Source: JBELMB01 sp042088665
GTDB taxonomy: Bacteria; Pseudomonadota; Alphaproteobacteria; Rhodobacterales; Rhodobacteraceae
Assembly: GCA_042088665.1 (NCBI GenBank)
Contig: JBELMB010000276.1
Coordinates: 1-5,471, forward strand
Reading direction: 5' to 3'
DNA length: 5,471 bases
A program made the translations under genes and the position numbers. This document shows, one piece after another, positions 1 through 5,471 of the stretch (the first letter of the stretch is position 1; each line of letters begins with the position of its first letter). The notes under the pieces were generated by a model, which was not told the origin of the DNA, ran no database searches, and saw only the letters and a list, made by a program, of their open reading frames with translations.

Positions 1-1093
1 GGGGATGCACCTGCCCGGCACCAGCTTTGTCAATCCCGGCACGCCGCTGCGCGAGGCCCTGACCGTCGCCGGCACCGAACGCGCGCTCCAGATCACGGCC
101 TTGGGCAACGACTATCGCCCGGTCTGCGACATCCTTGACGAAAAGGCCTTTGTGAACGGCATCGTCGGGCTGATGGCGACGGGCGGCTCCACCAATCTTG
201 TCATCCACCTGCCCGCCATGGCCCGCGCCGCAGGCATCGCCCTGACGCTGGAAGATTTCGACGAACTCTCCTCCGTCACGCCGCTGATGGCCAAGGTCTA
301 CCCGAACGGGCTGGCCGATGTGAACCATTTCCACGCCGCGGGCGGGCTGCAGTTCCTCGTGGGCGATCTCCTTGACGCGGGCCTCCTGCACGAGGACGTC
401 AAGACGGTGGCAGGCGACGGGCTGCACCTTTATGCACAAGAGCCCCAACTCAACGAAGGCGCGCTGACATGGCGCGACGGTCCGAAACAGACAGAGAACG
501 ATCGCATCCTGCGCTCCGCCAAAGACCCCTTTCAGGCCTCCGGCGGCCTCAAGCAACTGTCCGGAAACCTCGGCCAGGGCATGATCAAGGTCTCCGCCGT
601 CGCCCCCGAACGCCACGTGATCGAGGCCCCCGCCCGCATCTTTCAGGATCAGGACAGCGTCAAGACGGCGTTCAAGGCCGGGGAGTTCACCTCGGACACC
701 GTGATCGTGGTGCGCTTTCAGGGCCCCAAATCCAACGGCATGCCGGAATTGCACGGCCTCACACCGACGCTTGCCGTGCTGCAGGACCGCGGCCTCAAGG
801 TGGCCTTGGTCACCGATGGCCGCATGTCCGGCGCATCGGGCAAAGTGCCCTCTGCCATCCACGTCGCGCCCGAGGCGGCTGACGGCGGCCCCCTCGCCCG
901 CCTGCGCGACGGTGACATCATACGCCTCGACGCCACGACCGGCACATTGGAAACCCTCGCCAGCGATTTCGACAGCCGCACCCCCGTCACCGCGGACCTG
1001 TCAAACAATGGCCACGGCGTCGGACGCGAACTCTTTGCAGCCTTCCGCGCCAACGTGGGGCTTGCCTCCACGGGTGCAGGCGTGGTCGTGTGA
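1..1093 (+). CDS. edd: 6-phosphogluconate dehydratase, C-terminal part (cut by left window edge)
   Basis: Dehydrates 6-phosphogluconate to 2-keto-3-deoxy-6-phosphogluconate (KDPG), the first committed step of the cytoplasmic Entner-Doudoroff pathway. The frame is open to the left edge, so the ATG at 5 is an internal Met, not the start. About 240 N-terminal residues are missing by comparison with the roughly 600-residue family. Counting from that Met, family signatures are ATGGSTN (58-64), the segment GPKSNGMPELH (240-250) and TDGRMSGASGK (270-280, nt 812-844), which is the second IlvD/Edd signature. The C-terminal 362 residues align by eye along their full length with remembered E. coli Edd, including MHxPGxSFVNP, LMAxxYPNGxADxNHF and KVPSAIHVxPEA, which separates it from the paralogue IlvD. 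The first IlvD/Edd signature and most Fe-S ligand cysteines lie upstream of the window; only Cys41 is visible here. It ends at TGA 1091-1093, 49 nt before eda, so an edd-eda operon is likely. No frameshift is seen. Confidence 0.96.
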   Translation, partial: GMHLPGTSFVNPGTPLREALTVAGTERALQITALGNDYRPVCDILDEKAFVNGIVGLMATGGSTNLVIHLPAMARAAGIALTLEDFDELSSVTPLMAKVYPNGLADVNHFHAAGGLQFLVGDLLDAGLLHEDVKTVAGDGLHLYAQEPQLNEGALTWRDGPKQTENDRILRSAKDPFQASGGLKQLSGNLGQGMIKVSAVAPERHVIEAPARIFQDQDSVKTAFKAGEFTSDTVIVVRFQGPKSNGMPELHGLTPTLAVLQDRGLKVALVTDGRMSGASGKVPSAIHVAPEAADGGPLARLRDGDIIRLDATTGTLETLASDFDSRTPVTADLSNNGHGVGRELFAAFRANVGLASTGAGVVV

Positions 1094-1142
1094 CCCTGCC
1101 TGCTTCTCTGTTTCAGAAATACTCAAAAAAATAGGTGCCCCG
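1094..1142 (+). other. edd-eda intergenic spacer
   Basis: This is a 49-nt gap with no terminator-like hairpin, consistent with read-through from edd to eda. It is much more AT-rich than its surroundings, with an A-tract at 1125-1131. The stretch around 1104-1124 (CTTCTCTGTTTCAGAAATACTC) resembles short pyrimidine-rich/AAATACTC elements that I remember from intergenic regions of Rhodobacteraceae genomes; that resemblance is from memory and is untested. Confidence 0.5.
1133..1137 (+). promoter_or_regulatory. Shine-Dalgarno of eda
   Basis: AGGTG lies 5 nt before the ATG at 1143. It decides the eda start, because the same reading frame stays open far upstream through edd without any homology to aldolases. 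Confidence 0.65.
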
Positions 1143-1787
1143 ATGACCCCAGCCGACGCCAGCCTCGAAAGCGAACGCATCTGCCGCCTGGCCCCCGTGG
1201 TCCCCGTGCTCGTCATCGATGACGCCAGCCGCGCAGCCGACCTTGCGGCGGCCCTCGTCAAGGGCGGACTGCCCGCGCTCGAAGTGACCCTGCGCACCCC
1301 CGCAGCCCTCGACGCCATCGCCGCCATGGCCAAGGTCGAAGGCGGCGTTGTCGGCGCAGGCACCCTGCTCACCCCCGATGACGTGGCCGCCGCCAAGGCC
1401 GCAGGCGCCCGCTTTGGCGTCGCACCCGGGGCCACCGACACGCTGCTTGATGCCTGCGAAGCGCATGACTTGCCGCTCCTGCCCGGTGCCGCCACCGCCA
1501 CGGAGGCCATGCGCCTGCTGGAACGTGGCTACACGGTGCAAAAGTTCTTTCCGGCCGAAGCCAGTGGCGGCGCCCCCGCGCTGAAGGCCATCGGCGCCCC
1601 CCTGCCCCAGATCCGTTTCTGCCCCACCGGGGGCATCGGCCCGCACAATGTCGCGCAATACCTGAGCCTGTCGAACACGCTGTGCGTTGGCGGCAGCTGG
1701 GTGGCCCCAAAGGAGGCCGTGATGGCCGGCGATTGGGACACGATCACCGCGCTTGCACAGAACGCGGCCCAGGTCGCTTACGGCTGA
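1143..1787 (+). CDS. eda: KDPG/KHG aldolase (2-dehydro-3-deoxy-phosphogluconate aldolase)
   Basis: Class I aldolase that cleaves KDPG to pyruvate and glyceraldehyde-3-phosphate, completing the Entner-Doudoroff pathway begun by the upstream dehydratase; the family often also acts on 4-hydroxy-2-oxoglutarate. The product is 214 aa, close to E. coli Eda (213 aa), and should be a TIM-barrel cytoplasmic trimer. Visible active-site residues are Glu47 in GLPALEVTLR (first family signature), the Schiff-base Lys134 in QKFFPAE, and Thr162 in CPTGGIG (substrate phosphate/carboxylate pocket). Gln133 stands where E. coli has Phe just before the catalytic Lys, a small departure from the second signature as I remember it. 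VGAGTLL (70-76) and LPGAATATEAM (113-123) are further conserved strands. The start at ATG 1143 is chosen for its AGGTG ribosome site, its length and the N-terminal match to the family. The frame's extension upstream into edd is a shadow. No transcription-factor site was recognised. Confidence 0.96.
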   Translation: MTPADASLESERICRLAPVVPVLVIDDASRAADLAAALVKGGLPALEVTLRTPAALDAIAAMAKVEGGVVGAGTLLTPDDVAAAKAAGARFGVAPGATDTLLDACEAHDLPLLPGAATATEAMRLLERGYTVQKFFPAEASGGAPALKAIGAPLPQIRFCPTGGIGPHNVAQYLSLSNTLCVGGSWVAPKEAVMAGDWDTITALAQNAAQVAYG

Positions 1788-1887
1788 GGCCCGCCTTCAG
1801 GCGATACTCTGAACAAGACACCTCCGCGGCCCATCCCGGCGCCGTGGGGGTTTGTGTTGGTGGCGGTGTTTCAAGGGAGGCCCCTGT

Positions 1888-1903
1888 TGGCGCAAGCGCG
1901 CCA
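1888..1903 (+). terminator. Short hairpin downstream of eda, possible terminator
   Basis: TGGCGC (1888-1893) pairs perfectly with GCGCCA (1898-1903) around a four-base AAGC loop, about 100 nt after the eda stop. There is no T-tract on either strand, so it is not a canonical intrinsic terminator. It may stabilise a 3' end or be chance in GC-rich DNA. Confidence 0.25.
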
Positions 1904-1998
1904 TGACCTGCACCACGGCCCCCGCCTCGCCCTTTGCGCGCTCAAGGCCCAAGCATACGCGAACAGCCCACAGGGCCAATGTTGACGCCAGAGCCGCC

Positions 1999-2022
1999 CA
2001 GAGAGCACACCAGAGAGCACAC
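1999..2022. repeat. Perfect 2 x 12-bp tandem direct repeat
   Basis: The unit CAGAGAGCACAC occurs twice with no mismatch and no gap (1999-2010 and 2011-2022). It lies in the non-coding spacer, about 45 nt beyond the stop of the small gene. It looks like a recent slippage duplication. No function is evident. Confidence 0.9.
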
Positions 2023-2030
2023 CAAGGAGC

Positions 2031-2052
2031 GCCCCAGCGTTTTCACGCGGGC
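2031..2052 (-). terminator. GNRA-loop hairpin downstream of the glnE unit, possible terminator
   Basis: Read on the - strand, CCC-GCGT pairs with ACGC-T-GGG around a GAAA tetraloop, giving seven base pairs with one bulged T. It starts about 15 nt past the small gene's stop, the right place for the 3' end of the glnE transcript. No U-tract follows (GCTCCTTGG comes next), so intrinsic termination is doubtful and the hairpin may instead protect the 3' end. Confidence 0.35.
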
Positions 2053-2067
2053 CCGGCCGCCAAGGCG

Positions 2068-2331
2068 TCAGCTCCGGGGACGGCTGCGCCACCCTCCGCG
2101 CCGCCGCGGGGCCGCGCGCGCTGCCATGCCGTCCTGCAGGACCACCGTCATGGGATGGTCTGTCGTGCCGTGTCGCGCCAGAAGCGCTTCGATCAGGTCC
2201 TGCATCTTTGCATCCACCGGAACGGACAACGCCCAGTCCAGAAAGATAGAACGGCATTCCTCGGGGGTGATGCCTTCGATGTTATAGGCCTCGGCGATCA
2301 GCGCCTTGGGGTCGATCTCATCGCCTTTCAT
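2068..2331 (-). CDS. Small conserved-looking protein of unknown function, coupled to glnE
   Basis: This 87-aa protein is not assigned to a named family. The start at 2331 is well supported. Its ATG overlaps the glnE TGA (ATGA, 2331-2328), and AGGAGG sits 6 nt upstream, so translation is probably coupled to glnE. The longer open frame that begins at 2454 lies wholly inside glnE upstream of this ATG and is a shadow. Residues 1-68 read as a compact, mostly helical acidic protein, with helices likely around 8-17, 22-37, 41-54 and 59-69. Recognisable segments are ITPEECRSIFLDWAL (21-35) and DHPMTVVLQDGM (58-69). From about 71 the tail becomes Arg-rich and low-complexity (RAAPRRRGGWRSRPRS), probably disordered. 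There is no signal peptide, membrane segment or metal motif. I recall similar short hypothetical proteins in Rhodobacteraceae, unverified. The position suggests a role tied to nitrogen control, but that is inference only. Confidence 0.8.
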   Translation of the reverse strand: MKGDEIDPKALIAEAYNIEGITPEECRSIFLDWALSVPVDAKMQDLIEALLARHGTTDHPMTVVLQDGMAARAAPRRRGGWRSRPRS

Positions 2332-5300
2332 GCCTGTCCTCCTTGCGGCAGCACCGCGTCGATGATGGCCGCTGCCGCCGCGCTGTGCCGCGTCAGGGCC
2401 GACTCCAGCGCTGCCAAATCCGACATCTCTGTCAACCGCAAGAGAAAAGCACATGCGCCCTGCCCTGCACCCATCTCTGCCGCGCGGCCCTGTGCTGCAT
2501 TGGCCTGCGCTGCATCGGTCTGGGTTGAATCGGCCCGTGCTGAATCGGTCTGGGCTGAATCGGTCGGGGCGACATCGGCCTGTGTTACAACGGCCTGTGC
2601 TGCATCTGCCTGTCCCACACGAGTCTGGATCACATCGGTCCCGACCCCCGCATCCGGCGCGGCCTCGGGCACAAACGCCTTTTCGCTGACAAGCCGGGTC
2701 CCGATCTGCACCGCCCAGGCCAGCTCATAGGCGGCCACCAGCGGTTCGGGGTCCAGCCTGCGCATCCGGTCCTGCGCGCCCTCATGGGCAACACCCGACG
2801 CCTCATCCAAACTCGCCCTCAATGCCTCCGCCACCCGTCGCTGAGGCACGCCCGAGGTCAGGGACACAGCCTGCGCCAGCAGTTCGATGTCCATCATGCG
2901 ACCCGGTCCCAGCTTTGCGTCCCAGACGCCGCCACCGCCCTTCGCAGCGGCGAGCCTTGCCCGCATCGCCGCCACATCGCCCAGCACCTTGTCCCGGGCG
3001 CGCGGCCTGCCCAGCAATTCCAGCCGGAAACGCTCGACATCTGCCGCAAGGCCCGCAGGGCCCGCCATGACGCGCGCCCGCGTCAGCGCCAGATGTTCCC
3101 ATGTCCAGGCCTCTTCGCGCTGGTAGGTCTGAAAGGCCTGCCAGGAGGTCGCCACAGGCCCCTGGTTGCCCGACGGGCGCAACCGCATGTCCACGTCATA
3201 AAGCTTGCCCTCTGCCATGGGCGCGGTCATCGCGGTGATCAGCGCCTGCGTCAGCCGCGCGTAATAGCTGCGCGCCGGCAGGGGCCGCCGACCTTCGGAC
3301 ATGTCGACCCCCTGCGCATCATAGATCACGATCACATCCAGATCAGAGCGCGCGTGCAGCCGTCCCGACCCAAGGCTTCCCATGCCCAGAACCACCGCAC
3401 CGCGCCCCGGCGGCGGTCCGTGTTTGGCGGCAAAGCTCTCTTGCACCACGGGCCAGAGCGCCGCCAGAACAGCCCCCGCCAGATCCGCATAGGCCTGCCC
3501 GGCCTCTTGCGCCGTCATCAGCCCGCGCAAGAGATGCACGCCAATGCGGAAATGCCATTCCTTCGTCCAGCGCCGCGCCAGATCCAGCCGCCGCTCGTAG
3601 TCCGCCTCGGAGGACAGCTGGTCCTCCAGCATGCCCAACAGCGCCGTCTCGCCCGGCCATGGGCTGAAGAAATCCCCCGCGATCACCGCGTCAAACACCC
3701 CCGCGTTGCGCGACAGGTAGCGGGCAAGATCCGGCGACGTGCCCACGATGTCCGCGAGCAGGTCCATCAACTGCGGATTGGCCTCGAACAGGGAAAACAA
3801 CTGCACCCCGGCAGGCAACCCGGCGAGAAACCCATCAAAGGCGGCCAGCGCTTCGTCCGGGCGCGCTGTCCCGGCAAGGCGGCGCAGCATCTCTGGCTCG
3901 ACCCGGGTCCAGAGCGCCTGCGCCCGCTCCGACCGCAGGCAGGCATAGCTGCGCCAACGCTGCGGCAAGGGGCTTTGGGAAAAGGCCTTTGGCACATCGG
4001 GCACGGCCTCGTCCTGAACGTCGGGCGCAAAGAACCCCTCTGTCAGCTGGTGCACTTCGGTCAGCCGCGCCGTGAGATCGCGCTCGAGCGCGGCCTGATC
4101 ACAGCCCATCAGCGCCGCCAGCCGTGCCATCCCGTCGGCCGTGCCGGGCAGGTCATGGGTCTGCGCATCGCCGATCATCTGCACCCGGTGCTCGACCTCG
4201 CGGTGGGCCACGTAATGCGCGCTCAGGCGCTGCGCGGCGTCCTCCGTCACCCAGCCTTTTTCCGCCAGCCGCGCCAGCCCGGCAACGGTCCCGCGCATCC
4301 GCAACTCGGGATCCCGCCCCCCCGCGATCAACTGCCGCGTCTGGGTAAAGAACTCGATCTCCCGGATGCCGCCGCGCCCCAGCTTCATGTTGTGACCCGG
4401 CAGCGTGATCGGCCCGCCCAGCCCCTTGTGCGCGCGGATCCTCAGCCGCATGTCATGGGCATCCTGAATGGCCGCGAAATCCAGATGTTTGCGCCAGACG
4501 AAAGGCGTCAGCCCGTCCAGAAAGCGCGCGCCCGCCACCACATCCCCCGCCGCGGCACGCGCCTTGATGAAGGCCGCGCGCTCCCATGTGCGCCCGAGGC
4601 TTTCGTAGTAGCGCTCCGCGGCATCCATCGACAGGCAGACCGGCGTGACCGAGGGGTCGGGCCGCAACCGCAAATCGGTGCGAAACACATAGCCCTCCCC
4701 GGTGAGATCGCTGAGCATCGCCGTCATCCGGCGCGTCGCACGCACGAAACCGGCCCGCGCCTCCGGCACATCGCCGGGCGCAAATCGGGTCTCGTCAAAC
4801 AGGCAGATCAGGTCGATGTCAGAGGAGTAGTTCAGCTCTCCTGCGCCCATCTTGCCCATGGCCAGCGCGACCATCCCCCCCGCCGTGGCGAGATCGGCCT
4901 CCCCCGGCACAAGGCCCGGCAGCTTGCCACGCCGGATCTCTTGCGCGACGGCGGATTTCAGCGCCAGATCCACCGCCAGATCGGCAAAGCGCGTGAGGGT
5001 CCCGGTGACCTCGTGCAGCGCCCAGGCCCCGGACAGATCGCACAAGGCGATCAACAAGGCGATGCGCCCCTTGGCACGCCGCAGGGCAATCGCCAACTGG
5101 TCTGACGACAGCGGCGGCTCCGGTGTCAGATCGGCGATGATCCGCGCCACGGCGCCTTCCACATCCTCCAGCGCGCCTTCCAACCAGGCGGCCTCTCGCG
5201 TGATCACCCCCTTGAGGAAAGGGCTCGACCCCGCCGTGCCCCGCAAAAGCTCAGCCACCGGACCCGCCGCCCAGCCCGCATCGGCCAGCGCCTCCGCGCC

Positions 5301-5354
5301 CAGTTGCGCGGAAAAAGCGCGCGGCATCCGCGTGATATGATCCGCCAGTTTCAT
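2328..5354 (-). CDS. glnE: Bifunctional glutamine synthetase adenylyltransferase / adenylyl-removing enzyme
   Basis: Cytoplasmic enzyme that adds AMP to, and removes it from, a tyrosine of glutamine synthetase (GlnA), under control of PII and glutamine. The product is 1008 aa against 946 in E. coli. Counting from the ATG at 5354, the N-terminal adenylyl-removing domain has GKMGAGELNYSSDIDL (167-182; Asp179, Asp181) and the distal Asp227 in RTDLRLRP. The C-terminal adenylyltransferase domain has GMGSLGSGRLHARSDLD (657-673; Asp671, Asp673) and Asp722 in YDVDMRLRPSG. Both active sites therefore look functional. The linker (roughly 440-630) is helical. Residues 910-959 are ten tandem pentapeptides, and the protein resumes with normal family sequence (AFLLRL onward). 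A TTG nine bases upstream (5363) is an alternative start. The ATG is preferred because MKLADHITRMPRAF resembles the family N-terminus, but its ribosome site (AGG, very close) is weak. The stop overlaps the small gene's ATG. Confidence 0.96.
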   Translation of the reverse strand: MKLADHITRMPRAFSAQLGAEALADAGWAAGPVAELLRGTAGSSPFLKGVITREAAWLEGALEDVEGAVARIIADLTPEPPLSSDQLAIALRRAKGRIALLIALCDLSGAWALHEVTGTLTRFADLAVDLALKSAVAQEIRRGKLPGLVPGEADLATAGGMVALAMGKMGAGELNYSSDIDLICLFDETRFAPGDVPEARAGFVRATRRMTAMLSDLTGEGYVFRTDLRLRPDPSVTPVCLSMDAAERYYESLGRTWERAAFIKARAAAGDVVAGARFLDGLTPFVWRKHLDFAAIQDAHDMRLRIRAHKGLGGPITLPGHNMKLGRGGIREIEFFTQTRQLIAGGRDPELRMRGTVAGLARLAEKGWVTEDAAQRLSAHYVAHREVEHRVQMIGDAQTHDLPGTADGMARLAALMGCDQAALERDLTARLTEVHQLTEGFFAPDVQDEAVPDVPKAFSQSPLPQRWRSYACLRSERAQALWTRVEPEMLRRLAGTARPDEALAAFDGFLAGLPAGVQLFSLFEANPQLMDLLADIVGTSPDLARYLSRNAGVFDAVIAGDFFSPWPGETALLGMLEDQLSSEADYERRLDLARRWTKEWHFRIGVHLLRGLMTAQEAGQAYADLAGAVLAALWPVVQESFAAKHGPPPGRGAVVLGMGSLGSGRLHARSDLDVIVIYDAQGVDMSEGRRPLPARSYYARLTQALITAMTAPMAEGKLYDVDMRLRPSGNQGPVATSWQAFQTYQREEAWTWEHLALTRARVMAGPAGLAADVERFRLELLGRPRARDKVLGDVAAMRARLAAAKGGGGVWDAKLGPGRMMDIELLAQAVSLTSGVPQRRVAEALRASLDEASGVAHEGAQDRMRRLDPEPLVAAYELAWAVQIGTRLVSEKAFVPEAAPDAGVGTDVIQTRVGQADAAQAVVTQADVAPTDSAQTDSARADSTQTDAAQANAAQGRAAEMGAGQGACAFLLRLTEMSDLAALESALTRHSAAAAAIIDAVLPQGGQA
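2338..2343 (-). promoter_or_regulatory. Strong Shine-Dalgarno inside the glnE 3' end, for the small gene
   Basis: On the - strand AGGAGG (2343 to 2338) lies 6 nt before the ATG at 2331, within the last codons of glnE. This is a near-ideal anti-SD match and fixes the start of the small gene. Confidence 0.85.
2487..2636. repeat. Ten-copy imperfect 15-bp tandem repeat inside glnE
   Basis: On the + strand the unit is about GGCCTGTGCTGCATC, with successive units starting at 2487, 2502, 2517, 2532, 2547, 2562, 2577, 2592, 2607 and 2622. Units 2517-2531 and 2547-2561 differ by one base, and the outer copies are more diverged. In the glnE frame (- strand, in-frame span 2478-2627) this encodes ten pentapeptides: QTRVG, QADAA, QAVVT, QADVA, PTDSA, QTDSA, RADST, QTDAA, QANAA, QGRAA. 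Because 15 is a multiple of three, copy-number change would keep glnE in frame. The encoded segment is Ala/Asp/Gln/Thr/Ser-rich and is probably a flexible linker. Confidence 0.93.
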
Positions 5355-5456
5355 ACCTGCCAAGAGGCCATGCCATCAGGGTATTGGCAAGCCCCCCGCG
5401 CTTTGCGACAACCCCCGTAACCGACAGACCAGAGCCGCCCCGCGAGGAAAGACCAC
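5355..5456. promoter_or_regulatory. Divergent intergenic region, presumed to hold promoters for glnE and the right-hand gene
   Basis: About 100 nt separate the divergent starts of glnE (-) and the gene at 5457 (+), so both promoters should lie here or overlap the coding ends. I could not pick out a convincing -35/-10 pair. On the - strand TTGCCA (5390-5385) resembles a -35 box, but no matching -10 follows at the right distance. No clear NtrC or sigma-54 site (GG-N10-GC with the usual flanks) was recognised. Confidence 0.4.
5444..5447 (+). promoter_or_regulatory. Shine-Dalgarno of the right-edge gene
   Basis: GAGG in GAGGAAAG lies 9 nt before the ATG at 5457, supporting a real translation start at the edge of the window. 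Confidence 0.65.
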
Positions 5457-5471
5457 ATGAGCAAGAGCCTC
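5457..5471 (+). CDS. Start of an unidentified gene, cut by the right window edge
   Basis: Only five codons are visible (M-S-K-S-L), preceded by a good ribosome site. The gene is divergent from glnE and shares its upstream region. The residues are too few to assign a family. A Met-Ser-Lys start followed by Leu could open a signal peptide or a cytoplasmic protein, and the window cannot decide. Confidence 0.6.

Larger units (their letters stand above)
1788..2067. other. Convergent intergenic spacer between eda and the glnE unit
   Basis: These 280 nt lie between the eda stop (+) and the stop of the small gene downstream of glnE (-). No reading frame here has a good ribosome site, a plausible start and a recognisable protein. 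I see a small imperfect inverted repeat right at the eda stop (about 1783-1799), a 6-bp hairpin at 1888-1903, a perfect 12-bp tandem duplication at 1999-2022 and a GNRA-loop hairpin at 2031-2052. Transcription of both flanking units has to end in or near this stretch, but no hairpin is followed by a T-run. Rho-dependent termination is therefore possible. Confidence 0.7.

Noticed and set aside
771..1142. Upstream extension of the eda frame into edd, which would make an Edd-overlapping fused aldolase
   Set aside because: The extension reads as low-quality Ser/Pro/Arg sequence in the wrong frame of edd. The ATG at 1143 has a ribosome site and gives the normal family length.
1797..1979. Possible 60-codon - strand gene in the spacer (TTG start)
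   Set aside because: It has a rare start, no convincing Shine-Dalgarno and no recognisable family, and its end is rich in His, Arg and Pro. A small unknown gene cannot be excluded, but nothing positive supports it.
1871..2067. Hydrophobic/basic - strand frame (LWRQHWPCGLFAYAWAL-type) that might be a small membrane protein
   Set aside because: The part in the spacer has weak third-position GC bias for this genome, its only in-frame starts lie in the 12-bp repeat, and it runs out of frame through the small gene.
2487..2636. Glimpse of a pentapeptide-repeat (A-[D/N]-L-x-x, right-handed beta-helix) domain
   Set aside because: Some units contain A/T-D/N as in that family, but the central position is Ala, Ser or Val instead of Leu/Phe, and ten units would make only about 2.5 coils. 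A flexible low-complexity linker is more likely.
2487..2636. Iteron-like or CRISPR-like array
   Set aside because: The units are contiguous without spacers, in frame within glnE and diverged from each other, with no replication or cas gene nearby.
1852..2730. Long + strand open frame across the spacer, the small gene and the glnE repeat
   Set aside because: It has Ala/Arg/Cys-rich composition, no homology and no ribosome site. It is antisense to two well-supported genes, and its internal repetitiveness is only the mirror of the glnE tandem array.
2784..5105. Very long + strand open frame (773 codons) antisense to glnE
   Set aside because: It is the reverse-strand shadow of a high-GC gene. 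The protein is rich in Arg, His, Pro and Gln with no family motif, while the opposite strand encodes an unmistakable GlnE.

Overview
The window is GC-rich, and its proteins look like those of an alphaproteobacterium. The Rhodobacteraceae (Roseobacter/Rhodobacter group) fits best, judging from the Edd, Eda and GlnE sequences and the small gene attached to glnE. That placement comes from recalled family resemblance, not from a search. There is no mobile element, CRISPR array, rRNA or recognisable tRNA. Most of the window is core metabolism and nitrogen regulation.

Left part, + strand: the C-terminal 60% or so of edd (6-phosphogluconate dehydratase) runs in from the left edge and ends at 1093. 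After a 49-nt gap comes a complete eda (KDPG/KHG aldolase, 1143-1787). Together they are the two signature steps of the Entner-Doudoroff pathway, 6-phosphogluconate to KDPG to pyruvate plus glyceraldehyde-3-phosphate, and they are very probably co-transcribed.

Middle, 1788-2067: a 280-nt spacer between convergent transcription units with no convincing gene. It holds two short hairpins without U-tracts and a perfect 2 x 12-bp tandem repeat.

Right part, - strand: glnE (2328-5354) encodes the bifunctional glutamine synthetase adenylyltransferase/adenylyl-removing enzyme, with both nucleotidyltransferase active sites intact. A small 87-codon gene of unknown function (2068-2331) follows it, its ATG overlapping the glnE stop in an ATGA arrangement behind a strong Shine-Dalgarno. 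At the right edge the first five codons of a divergent + strand gene begin at 5457.

The most unusual element is in the 3' part of glnE. Ten imperfect copies of a 15-bp unit (2487-2636) encode ten tandem pentapeptides of the type Q-[A/T]-D-[A/S]-A, inserted near the end of the adenylyltransferase half. They account for most of the excess of this GlnE (1008 aa) over the E. coli protein (946 aa). I found no complete new system; this insertion and the coupled small gene are the items most worth following up.
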